Source: Cryptomeria japonica (Eukaryota; Streptophyta; Pinopsida; Cupressales; Cupressaceae). From it: a DNA stretch of 64,000 nt. The stretch's first letter is position 1. The number at the start of each line of letters is the position of its first letter. Of this stretch, positions 12,780 through 23,718 are shown piece after piece. The translations under genes were made by a program, and so were the position numbers. The stretch is taken from NCBI RefSeq assembly GCF_030272615.1, contig NC_081405.1, positions 473,790,008 through 473,854,007 of the forward strand. Reading direction: 5' to 3'. The notes under the pieces were generated by a model. That model saw only the letters and a program-made list of their open reading frames with translations, ran no database searches and had not been told where the DNA came from.

Positions 12780-13480
12780 ATACTTAGTTTTGACAGATAA
12801 AAATACCTTTGTCAGTCTGAGTAATCTGTAAACCTAAGAAAAATTTCATCTCACCAATCATAGACATCTCAAATTCTTAGAAAATTCCATGCATAACTTA
12901 TTTTCACCTCCAAAAATAATGTCATCTAAAAATACTTCAATAATCAGTATATCATCATTAGTGATCTTATAATATAAATTATTGTCAGCACTACCCTTAG
13001 TAAAACCAAGCTTCAAAAGATATTTATCCAACCTTGCATACCAAACTCTAGGTGCTTGTTTCAATCCATATAAAGCTTTCCTTAACCTGCAAACCATGTT
13101 TGTACCATCTGATAGTGAAAAACCATCAGGTTTCTCAATATAAACTTCCTCATCAAGATCCCCATTAAGAGATATACATTTAACATCCATCTGATAAACC
13201 TTGTAGTTTTTATAAGCAGCATAGGCAAGAAATAATCTTACAACTTCAATCCTAGCTACCGGTGCAAAAGTCTCTCCATAATCAATTTTTTCCATTTGAG
13301 AATATGCTTTACAAACCAATCTAGCCTTATTTCTTATAACTTGACAATCCTCATTCAATTAGTTCCTAAAAAACCATTTAGTTCCAATAACATTCTTATT
13401 TTTAGGACGGGGAACCAAAGTCCTTGTGTTATTTTTCTCAATCTAATCTAATTCTTCTTCCATAGCTTTCAACCAATATT
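12780..13480 (-). pseudogene. C2 reverse transcriptase domain
   Basis: The open stretch 12858-13358 contains ETFAPVARIEVVRLF, KALYGLKQAPRVWY and the catalytic motif as FLDDIIF in place of YVDDII. The entry motif lies upstream to about 13470 with a stop, and the 3' part (12780-12857) has a deletion and frameshift relative to C1. Non-functional. Confidence 0.9.
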
Positions 13481-14705
13481 CATCTTTACATACCTCAATT
13501 ACTGATACCATTTCAACTTGTTAAATTAAGCATACCTCATTAGTTTCCAGTCTTCTTCTTGTCATCACTCCATTGCTCTCATCCCCAATGATCTGATCTT
13601 CTGAATGATTCAATCTCACATACCTAGGAGTCCTTTGACTCTCTGTTCATCTTCCCTGATCTTCAGTCACTATAGAATTATGTTATACTACCAGAGTAAC
13701 TGGTTCAACACTCTGTTCCGGTAAAGGTGCTATTGGTTTAGATATAATCATTTCCACTACCGGTTCTTTCTCATAAACTATGTTTTGACTTCTATTAAGC
13801 TCATCCACTTTGACATTAGCGATCTCCACAATTCTCTGCAATCTCTTGATATAACATCTATATGCCTTGCCTTCATTAGAATAACCAAGAAATATACCTT
13901 CATCACATCTAGGATAAAATTTGTCAATGATATCATCTCTCTTGATATAACATTTACTACCAAAGATTCTGAAATACTTAACTGTAGGAGTATTGTCAAA
14001 CCATAATTTATAGGGTGTCTTATCGGTTTCTCCTTTGTTATGTACTCTATTGAATGTATAAACTGATGTTCTCACTGCTTCTCTCTAGTAGATATGAGGT
14101 AGACTAGCTTCCATCATCATTGTTCTAGCATCATCCAAGATAGTTATGTTCTGCCTTTCCACAACTCCATTCTGTTGAGGTGTTCCGGGGACAAAAAATT
14201 GTCTTATTATACCATGCTTCTCACAAAAGTTATTAAACTCACTGGATGTGAATTATCCACCATGATCTGACCTCAAAAATTTAATCTTCAATCCTATCTC
14301 TATTTCCACTTTATCCTTAAAGATCTTAAACTTTTCAAATTCCTCATATTTCTCATTTAGAAAAGTAACCCACATCATTCTAGAATAATCATCAATGATT
14401 AGCATGGAATATCTATCACCATGAAAATGTTTAACTCTAGCAGGGCCACACAAATCAGTATGAATAAGATCAAGAACATCATTTGATTTATCTTGTATAC
14501 TCCTAAAAGAGGTTTTGACCTGTTTCCCCATTTGACATTCTTTGCATACCATATTATAGGGCTTCATAATCTTAGGTATATCCCTAACTGCCTTAGTTGG
14601 ACTGATTTTCACAATGCAATCACAATTCACATGACATGGCCTTTTATGCCATAGCCAACTCTCATCAATTTGTGTAATCAAATAAGTCTTCTTACCGGAG
14701 TTCAA
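13481..14705 (-). pseudogene. C2 integrase
   Basis: The pre-integrase segment WLWHKRPCHVNCDC and CKECQMGK, then HTDLCGPARVKHF, DDYSRMMWVTFL and RSDHGG lie in one open frame (14253-14705). A second open stretch (13683-14075) holds the C-terminal region. Breaks lie between about 14075 and 14250. The region corresponds to C1 2951-4140. Confidence 0.9.
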
Positions 14706-15194
14706 ATGAAATATATTACCTTGTGTCTATGTACCAATTGCAATCTCCAAACTAGATCTGGTAATGATTTTGCATTTTCCATCCTTGAACTATAATTGAA
14801 ATCCCTTATCCACCAATTGTCCTACATTCAAAAGATTATGCCTTAAACCTTCAACATAATAAACATTGTCAATATTGTTCTTACCATCCAATGATATAGT
14901 TCCTTTTCCTTTGATCATACATGCTTTTTCATCTCCAAATCTAACTAGACCGCCATCACATTCTTGCAAAGATAGAAACTTCCCTTTATCTCCAGTCATA
15001 TGATGTGAACAACCATTGTCTATTGCCCATTCATCCTTGTCTTGAATTTTAGCAGCAAGTGCCTTCTCTTCAAGTACATTCTCTTCTAGTGCCGGATCAT
15101 CTTCCTTGATAACCAGGAATACCCATTCCTTCCCATTGTCAGAACCACTAGTATAGTCTTCTACCGATTCATCATCAGAATCAGTAATACCCTC
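14706..15194 (-). pseudogene. C2 protease and gag C-terminal spacer, 5' side of the insertion
   Basis: Copia protease remnant. The active-site triad reads DNG (IDNGCSHHMTGDKG) instead of the DSG seen in C1, a single-base change that removes the conserved serine. Upstream spacer residues (DESVEDYTSGSDNGKEWVFL) run up to the 3.5-kb insertion at 15195 and continue at 18698. Confidence 0.86.
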
Positions 15195-18100
15195 TGTTGA
15201 GACTCATAAATTTTTGAGGATTTGAGAGGCCCATTTCAAACAACACATCTGCACTTCCTCCTAGCATGGTGTTTGAGTAGGTTAATGACTTCAAAGAAAC
15301 ACACTCTACAGGCTTAAGGCCAGTTTCGTGCACCCCTTTTCCAGTTCCTCCCTGCGTGAAGTTTGGCGTGGCTATTGGGAAATGCCAAAAGAAAATCCAA
15401 GAAAATGCAATCCTATATTGGTGGTGGGAAGGAGATTTTTAATATTGAAAAGCAAAGCCACATGCATCCTTAGTGTCAAAGCTTACAGGCTTTTGGCAAG
15501 TGGTTGATTAAGGAAGTGGTGGCCCCCCCATGTGTGCGCGCATCTAAAGGCGTCCAAATTTTGTGACGGGCCAGAAAAGAGGAGGCTAAAGGTCGGGCAG
15601 ATCAAATGTAGATCGCAGAGATCCAACGGCTATTGCTATGTTGCGATGGTTAACTGCTCACCAGATATCATTGCGACTTGGAAATTGGTGAGGTGTCGGT
15701 CCAGTGACTGGTCAGGTGGCGAGCCTAGGACCAAGCGGTGGGACCCATGAGAAAGATAGGTCTAATGGTGCAAACATGGCAGGTCAGGTGGTGCCAAGGT
15801 GGACTCTGAGGAAATCACAATGTGCCACGTGGTGACATGCAGCAGGAGAGGTGGAAGTCCCATGGCTAGTGAGGTGGCAGGCCTAGGACCAAGTGGTGGG
15901 GCCTGTGAGAAAGACGGGCCTGATGGTGCAGACATGGTAGAACAGGTGGAATGTTATCAAAGTGAATGTTGAGTAAACCTTGGCCATGATGGATCTCCAA
16001 ATGGTTTTGCCAAAGGCATCGGTTCCATCGACATAAGGTACATCGAAGAAATCCGAATTGGTCCCACTGATAAAATTAAGGCATCGATGAAACTGCAGGC
16101 TCGATGAGACATGTGAACAGCTCACTGAAGGAGGAAGTTTGGCTGAAAGACTGATGCCAAACAAACCAAAGTGAAATGGTGGGTCCGGTGGTGCTGAAGT
16201 GGTGGATGAGGCCATGCTTAGGTGGATCAAGTGGCAAACCGGAGATTGACATGTGGCACGGATGGACAAAGAGGTAAATATCAAGCAAGTCAGGCAGATT
16301 GGACGTAGATCGCAGAGATCCAATGGTTGTTGCTATGTCGTGATGGTTAACTACTTGCTAGATATCATCACGACTTGGCGACTGGTGAGGTGGTCGTCCA
16401 GTGGCTGGTGAGGTGGTGGGCCAAGGTCCAAGTGGGGGGTCTGGCGATGGTGAAGTGGTAGTCACATGGCAGAATAGATGGCAGGTGACTTATCGAGTAG
16501 AAATTGGCTGCGATGAATCTCTAAGAGGTTTCACCAAAGGCTCAGTTCCATTGACATAGGTGCATTGAAGAAATCCAAGCTGGTCCTATCGATAAAAAGG
16601 GGTGTCGATGAAACTGCAGGTTCGATGGGACATGTGAATGGCTCATCGAGGGAGGTAGTTTGGCCAAAAGAATGATATCCAACAGAACCAAAGGCAACGT
16701 GGCAGTCCAGGTAGATCAGGTGGTGCCCAAGTGGATCTCAAAATGAACTAGTGGCTGACATGCGGCAAAAGCGAGCGGATCGGCCGAGGTAAAGATCGGG
16801 CAGATTGAGGAGGATCAGACGATGATGCAAAAGATCCAACAGTGGTTGCTATATCACAATGAAAAGAAGCTCCCCAGCTATCCCCCGCGACTTGGTGACA
16901 AAGCACGTGTAGAAAAAGTGAGCGGCTTAGGTGTTAAAGATCGAGCAGGTTTGATCCGATCTAACGGTTATCTCCATACCACAAGATGAAGGTGCTCGCT
17001 AGTTATCCCCCATGACATAGTGATTGGCAAGGTGGTGGTCCAAGTGGGAATCAGGGTCAGCTCAGTACAAATTGAGAAGTGACGCATGGTGGGCCCACTA
17101 GAAGAGAGAGTAGCCCAGGTGAATTAACGGGTGGGATAGTCAAGGAAGATCTAATGGTTGGACAAATGATCCAATGGTGGTTGCTATGTCATGATGGAAA
17201 TTAGCTCGATGGCTATCAGTGCGACTTGGCGACCAAGTGGTGGGACCCGACAAGAGAGAAGCCCAAGTGAGATTAAAGAGTGAGCAGGTCCATTGGTGAT
17301 CAAACGGCCATTGCTATACCACGATGGGAGACCGCTCGTCAGTTAACCATCATGACATGGCAACAAGGCGGGCCCAGGTCAGAGGGTAGGTCTAGCCTTG
17401 CTCAGGTGGTAGGACAAGTGGTGCATAGAGGGACTTATGAGCCAATCCAAAGGTGACATGTGGCAGAGATCTGTGTGGGAGGTTCAAAGTTTAAAATATA
17501 GTTTCAGACTATAGTGAAAAAAGAGAAATTAATGACTGGTTGGTTGGAAGGGCCTGAGAGGTTAATTCACCCAAGGGCTAATTTTTGCCCAAATATAGAA
17601 ATATTATATATCGTTGGAAAGATCTCAATCTGAGAAATCCATTTCTATAGTCAAGTGTAACCCACGGAAAATATTTTTGGGTAGTTACCTCAGGATCTTA
17701 GAATTTATTTTTCAGTCAGAAAAAGAGGATTTTCAGCAGACCAAGTGTGTGGGTCATTAATGCAAAGATTTGGAAGTTGCCATTGTCAGAGATGAAATCC
17801 AAAAATTACCCTCTCTGCTTTCTTATTTTGAATTTTTCTCATTTGTAAGGGTTCCATATTTTTGTGAGCAAGGCTCCTTAATCTTTGTTTCCAATTCTGA
17901 GTTTTTCCAAGTTTGTAATATAATGCCTTTTTCCAAGTAATGGAGTATATTTTCTTGTTGTAGGTGTTTCTTGTTGCAAATTTATATGTATGTAAGGCAT
18001 GCATAAATTCACACAAAGTTGTCTTTGAATGTATATTTCTTTGTTACCAATTAAGTCCTCAAGGAGGCTGGAGTTTGTCATCTCAAGGAGATTGTTGTGA

Positions 18101-18697
18101 TTGTTTGTAGGTATTCTTCAAGAAAGAATTTAAACTCTGTAATCAATCATAGATAATGGGATATATTTTCAAGATTTGATGATTTTGTGAGTGAGGTGAG
18201 TAATGCATTTTTGTAAGGCATTAATGCAGGGACATTTAATGATGAAGGTTGGTTTGCAATCGAGGTTTTCATTTACAGTTTGATGTATGACTCTATGCCC
18301 TTGGATAAGGCATTGATCTTGCAGATCCTGGGGATTCTCAGATATTTTTAAAATCAACTATCCTTTTAATTTTATGTTTGTAGGTTTAGTTTATTCCACC
18401 TATCTCATGCTTCAACTTAGTTGAGATGTCAATATAGATCTAGCCCATCTGCAGTAACCTCCTAGCTGTTTAAGCCTTATGAGATCTATCTTCTTTTATT
18501 GATGCTATCATATATGTGTAATGGGTCTGAGTCAATGCATCAAAGGTACACCCACATAGGTTTTGCAAAGCCTGAAGAGTAGAAGGATTCAAATCCTTGT
18601 TATGTTGTCCAAGTCCTAAAGTTCTTCATTGTATAAAGTTGGCTATTTCACAGATAGATTGCAGGTGAACCTGGTTTGCTCATTTTTTAGAGCAACA
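15195..18697 (+). mobile_element. Solo LTR (3,503 bp) nested in C2
   Basis: Bounded by TGTTG...CAACA and flanked by CCCTC (15190-15194) and CCTTC (18698-18702), a 5-bp target duplication with one mismatch. The uninterrupted site is visible in C1 (GTAATACCTTCCTC near 4640), which confirms the insertion point. It has no coding domains and no internal second LTR, so a solo LTR of a long-LTR gypsy element is the simplest reading; a coding-free LARD-like element is the alternative. A TATA-like TTATATATC lies at 17604-17612 and the last 1 kb looks like a transcribed leader, suggesting plus orientation. About 15590-17400 contains degenerate internal repeats. Confidence 0.8.
15590..17400 (+). repeat. 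Degenerate internal repeats of the 3.5-kb solo LTR
   Basis: About six diverged copies of a block with GGGCAGAT, GATCCAACGG, TTGCTATGT, a short spacer, and CATCACGACTTGG start near 15590, 16287, 16790, 16950, 17138 and 17275. A second block (CGATGAAACTGCAGG... to ...AGTTTGGC) occurs at about 16086 and 16607. Spacing is irregular, so this is not a simple satellite. Subrepeats in the U3 part of long LTRs are known for large gypsy elements. Confidence 0.7.
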
Positions 18698-19713
18698 CCT
18701 TCCTCATCCGCTATGTAGCATGATTTGTCTTTGTTTTTCCTATACTTATACTTGTTCCAATATCCAAGGTTAGGCTTAAAAGATCTTTTAAATCTTTCTT
18801 CAAATCTTGAATTCCTTTCAAGACATCTAGATGCAAAATGACCAATCTAATTATATGTAAAACATTTAAAAGGTGCTTTTCCTTCATACTTACTTCCTAT
18901 CTATCCTTTAGGTACTCTTCTATAAAATAGTGCTTCAAGTTTCTCAAAATCATCATCTTCTCTCTTGATATCATCCAATTCCTTTGCATATAAAGCTTTC
19001 CAATCTTGCTTATCGGTTGCAGATGTAGATGCATGAAAAGCAGGTTCAGTCTTCATAGCTTTAGAAGGTCCAAATTCTTCAAGCTCAAAAGCAGATAGTT
19101 TTCCAACCAAGGTATCTTTGTTGACAGATGTATTAGCCATTATTCTCAACTCATTAATAGCAGCAGCCTTCATTTTGTAAGCTGGTGGTAGGGCTCTCAA
19201 AACTTTAAAAATAATTTCATCTTCGCTCAAAGTTCCACTACAACATTGAACTCCCATAACAATATCATTTACCCTTTCCATGAATGTAGTAGTCCTTTCA
19301 TCTTCTTCCATCTTCAAGTTTTCATATCTCACCTAGTAACCATCAAGTTTAGCAATCTTCACTGTAGGGTCACCTTCATTAAGAGTCTCCAACTTATCCC
19401 ATATAGCCTTTCCAGATGATTTGTTGGTTAATCCCATTATTTGTTGATCAAAGAGTGCACACAAGAGGGATTCTCTTTCTCTATAATCATTCTCAAGATC
19501 CTTATCTAGGTTTTCCAGAGGAGGATTGCCAAATGCCAGATTATGAGGTGTGACACCATTTTGTGTGATCTCCCAAATCTCCTTTCCAAGATATCTCAGA
19601 TGCATCTCCATCCAAATCTTCCATACTGTGTAATTTGTTCCATCAAGCCTCAAAATATCTCTTTGAAAGATAGCTCTAGATGAACTAGATGAACTTGAAC
19701 TGTTAGTCTACAT
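18698..19713 (-). pseudogene. C2 gag
   Basis: Copia Gag remnant. Open stretches 19333-19653 (LRLDGTNYTVWKIWMEMH) and 18901-19332 (MRYENLKMEEDER, VLRALPPAYK) cover the conserved domain. The CCHC knuckle near 18810-18850 is damaged: its second cysteine is replaced and a stop intervenes. The expected start ATG (19711-19713) is followed directly by TAG. The C-terminal end is cut by the solo LTR at 18697 and continues at 15194. Confidence 0.88.
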
Positions 19714-19758
19714 AGGATCTTCCTCAAGCAGTTAATCTTTCTACAGAGAGGACCAAAT

Positions 19759-19769
19759 CTTTGATACCA
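19759..19769 (-). other. Primer binding site of C2
   Basis: Minus strand TGGTATCAAAG, close to TGGTATCAGAG (complement of the initiator Met tRNA 3' end), two bases inside the 5' LTR. Confidence 0.88.
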
Positions 19770-19771
19770 AT

Positions 19772-20975
19772 TGTTAGATAGTTAAAATAACCGAAAGACA
19801 ACTGAGAGGGGGGTGAATCAATTGTCACAGATTATCTGAACCATTAAACACCATAACCCAAAACATTAATACTAGAATGCTTAAACCAAATACCAAAATA
19901 GCAGTTAAACCAATTAAGCATAAACAAAATAGAATAAATACCACCCGCATGACACCAAGATTTATATGTGGAAAACCCGGTAAAGGGAAAAACCATGATG
20001 GGAAGCCTACCCACAGTCAGATAATACTTCTGTAGTAAGTATGTGAATTATAATTGAGATGTATGCACTTGTAGGAAGGCCAATAGCCTAGAGCGCACTT
20101 CTCATCCCAAAAGGAGCCTCACTGACTACATAGAAATCTAGACTACAATCCGGAGAAGTGTTGAACTACAAAAGATAGCATCTCCTATGCCTGAGTACAT
20201 TTTTGGTTAAGCTCAATATTGGAGGATGAAATCCTCTTACATAAACCCAATTCGATCTCCAATGAATGACCAAATCCTCTACCTAAATGATATTACATTA
20301 TTTGCACATTACATATCCATTTCCCATAACCATGATATTATCTACAATGAGATCTTACATATATATATATATACAAACCCTCGACCATAAACAATCAGAT
20401 CGGCCACCAAAAAATAAAACAATTACAAAACATGTCGGCCTTAGACCAAAAAAATAATATCAAAACACAAAAGACATCCCAGAAATGTATCAAGAAGTCC
20501 AATCCACACGCTTCATTAAACCGTTCCATAACCTAGACCAACCGAGACCTAGTATAGGTCCACATGCTACAACAATGATCTCCATCTACCAAGTCTCAAA
20601 CATGATCACCAACAGTGTCCTAAAACTCCACCAGAAGCTGTACCAACACCACATGCAATTCATCAAAGATCATCAAAAATATTTGTCAGTGAAACCTTCG
20701 CTAGAACCAGAAACCAGGCTTCTAAGCAAATAGGATAGCATCCAATCACCAGACCAAAACCAGCTAACTAAATATAAACATGAGTATCATGAGTAAGATA
20801 ATTCCATAACCAAACTATACCGGAACCTACTGGATCATGTCAGATCCAAATCAACCAGAAACCACTCAACCTATCAGGACCAAAAGGGTGTCGGTAAGGC
20901 ATCCAAACAGCTATTGTTGGCATCAATGACAAAACATCAATGCAACACATAATCAATTCCTCCAAATGACCAATA
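19772..20975 (-). repeat. 5' LTR of C2
   Basis: Pairs with 10384-11596. It keeps the intact TGTTAGATAG edge on the plus strand; the other edge is CCAATA (consensus CCAACA). The TATA region is expanded into a TA run at 20359-20373. Confidence 0.92.
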
Positions 20976-21838
20976 GAGCAAGGCCCACTCAACCAAAGGG
21001 AGGTGATCCTAAGTTGATTCTTTATTTTTATTTAGATTTTGTATGTTTGATTTAATCACATTCTTTCTTGTATTTGCATGTTAATTATGGAAACTCAAAA
21101 TCAGTTATAATCCGCAAACTTCAGTCTTGAGTTAATTCAATAGTTTTCTAAGATAGATCAGTTTGTTCATATATGTTCATATTCACATTTTATTAGTTTA
21201 GTTCAGATTTATCAATTGTTGCATTTTAGTTTCATATTGACTTTGTTAGAGTAGATGACAATGGTGATTAAAGTTGTGATTAGACAGAAGCTTTGTTAAA
21301 CTTGTTCATGGAATTTAGTTTTCTTTAAATATTCTGTAGAATAGATTTTTTATTTTCTATAAGTGAAAAATAGATTTCATTTCCCAACAAGTAGAATAGA
21401 ATTTGAAATTGTGTTGTAGTTTAAATATGATTTCAGTTTTAATTAAATAATTCCATGAATTCATTCTAATCAAGTTATGTTTATATTGTACTAGAAGAGC
21501 AAGATTCTTCCTTAGAATAGATTTAGTATCTTCAATTTTAGTTTAGAAATGTGTAATTAGCCTAGGATTTAGTTCTTAGAAAGAGATACCGATAGCTCTT
21601 GACAGAGCATGATTGAAGCATAAGTCAATATTCTTAGTGGAAAACCCCCCAACATAAACTCACCCTCATCGCATATAGCTCTAAGACACACTCAGTTTGA
21701 TAATGAGAATTAAATGATGTGAGTTGTGACATCAATGACCTCACACATCAATTCTCATTCATTCTCAACCTTTCCCTCAAAATAAAAGTATTTTACTACA
21801 TTACCTCATTTATATTTTCAATTCACTTTCATGGTTAA
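20976..21838. other. AT-rich DNA between C2 and the N-family LTR, possibly continuation of 9478-10383
   Basis: No ORF or conserved domain. It is probably the continuation of the DNA interrupted by C2 (an old LTR or retroelement leader), but no partner copy is present to test this. Nothing else was recognised. Confidence 0.35.
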
Positions 21839-23718
21839 TGTTGACCCTTTTGTGTCAACCCTCCCCCTGAAGATAACCGATCTGAAAAATATTTTGTTTC
21901 ATATAAACTACATGTTATGTCCATTTTGTTGGCAGCATGCAGAAGGGTCCTTTTTCCTTTTCATCCTTTTGGGGCTCCAAATTTCTATTTTTGTGTTGAT
22001 CGGGTGGGACCGGCTCCTTTCCACCCGCTACTGACTGGTAGAGAGTATTATCGCTTTGTTGCATCAAACATGAACACTTCCACTTTTGTTCCCTATTTCA
22101 ATCTTCCATTTTCATGTGACAACATGATAAGAGATGGTGAGAGGGGATGAGGTTGTTGGTGAGGGTTTTCTTTTTCTATATTATGTGGTTGATATTTTTT
22201 GGGGTTTTGTTCCTTTTGGCAACTATTCTATTTTCACCCAATGTCACGATGGGTGATATGAGGGTCATTTTCGATAAGGGTTTCAATGGTGAAAAGAGGG
22301 AAACAGGTGTCTAGCCAAAAATACATGTCTTATCAAACTCCAACCAAGGTGGGACATCCATGCCATGTCATTTATGGGTCCAGTTACAAAAGGACATCGC
22401 TATTTCACAATGATAGTTTTTTAAAGGGATTTCAAAGCTACAAATTGGAAATGGCTTTTGCCATTTCACGAAGAACATAGGTGCTAAATTTTCAACCCCC
22501 ACTAAGCAGTGAAAGAAAAAAGTGGACCTAGCTTGCCACGTGGCACATCTACGGCCGTTGATTTTCACTTAAAGGGGTGATCAACAACTACATTTTAAAC
22601 TTCAATTGAGCCCTTTGAAGGGCTATGTGGTGACATCTCGCACGTCCATCTTCACATGACCTCCATAATCGAATGACCAAGATTCAAATCTCAAAGACAC
22701 GTTCACATTTAAATCTTCTGTGTGGGTTAGTTTCCAACCAAACAATAGAATCCATTTTTTGGCTCAGTCATTGGCCAAAATCCAATCAGCTTCAACTCAA
22801 CCACCAGGGATCTCCGCCATTACTCCATATGGGACCTTGAGGCCAATTTTTTATGGCACCCATGCTATTGCAATATGTATTGAGGACTTTTCTGTATGTA
22901 GATGCCATCCCAGTGCATTCAATTGCAAAGATTTCCTCTTTTCTATAGGGATTTTGGTTTTTCAAAGACAAAGGACATTCTCAAAACCTACTTTCCATAT
23001 GCCATCAGATCAGTTGATCTGATCTTCTTCTCCTCTCTATTATTTTGTAACCTAGCCCAAGCCAGGGTTAGGGTTTCTTAACTGAACCATATGAGTTATT
23101 CCTAAACTATAAAGACACATCTATAATATTTGTACAAGATCTTCTTTTTTTTCATCTACAAAAAACTTATGTTTCTCTGCACTTGTAAAAATTTGTTTTT
23201 CCTTTGCAAGAATAGAATTTGCCTATCTTGCCTTGTTTTAGTTTGAGCAATCTGTGTATTGCTTACCCCTTTGTTTGAATGCATCTTCATTTTATTTTCT
23301 TTTCATAAGTGATTGTGTTGATCCCCTCTTCGGGTGGCACTTGCCATTCTCTATAATTCCAACCTTCACTCATACTTAGGGAGATGATTTAGGTAGAAAC
23401 TTGTGCATAATCTAGGTGGTTTTATTGATGTTTTTTGTAGCTATAGGTAGGGAATATCATCATTTTAGTCTAGGTCCAAACCTCTTTCCCTTATTTCAAG
23501 AAACCCTTCTCTCTCTCTCTTTTCCCTGTCAGATCATAGATTAGGATTTATCAGTGTTTGGTTGGTTCAACACTTGCACTCGGATTGGAAAGGAAATCAG
23601 CCTTCTCTGAAGATTCAACCTCACATTTTGCAAGATCCCACACTTGGAGGTTGTTTCCATGTTTTACAAGGTTGTTGATAATGAGTGTTCAACAAGGGTG
23701 CAAACTTTTGTGACAACA
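21839..23718 (+). repeat. LTR of the N family, plus orientation (solo LTR or orphan 5' LTR)
   Basis: An 1,880-bp LTR starting TGTTGACC and ending GTGACAACA, matching both ends of the N LTRs (26887-28760 and 43749-45613) in reverse orientation, and of nearly the same length. TATAAAG lies at 23108-23114. No N-like primer site follows, and T gag sequence starts directly after it. The flanks GTTAA and TTATC are not a clean duplication. A solo LTR inserted in the 5' part of T is preferred, because T and N have different coding regions. Confidence 0.7.

Larger units (their letters stand above)
10384..20975 (-). mobile_element. Ty1/copia LTR retrotransposon C2, split by a 3.5-kb solo LTR
   Basis: Same family and strand as C1, with both LTRs (10384-11596 and 19772-20975), polypurine tract, RNase H, RT, integrase, protease, gag and primer site. 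Removing the insert 15195-18697 gives an internal region of about 4.7 kb, similar to the 4.6 kb of C1. The flanks are GGGAA (10379-10383) and GAGCA (20976-20980), at best a decayed 5-bp target duplication. All domains are broken. Relative to C1 it shows additional decay at the protease active site and the gag start. Confidence 0.93.

Noticed and set aside
15590-17400. Satellite array or CRISPR-like repeats
   Set aside because: Spacing is irregular and the copies are diverged within a bounded LTR; no constant repeat-spacer structure.
19759-19769. A tRNA gene
   Set aside because: Only the 11 bases complementary to the 3' end of initiator Met tRNA are present, at a primer-site position; no cloverleaf.
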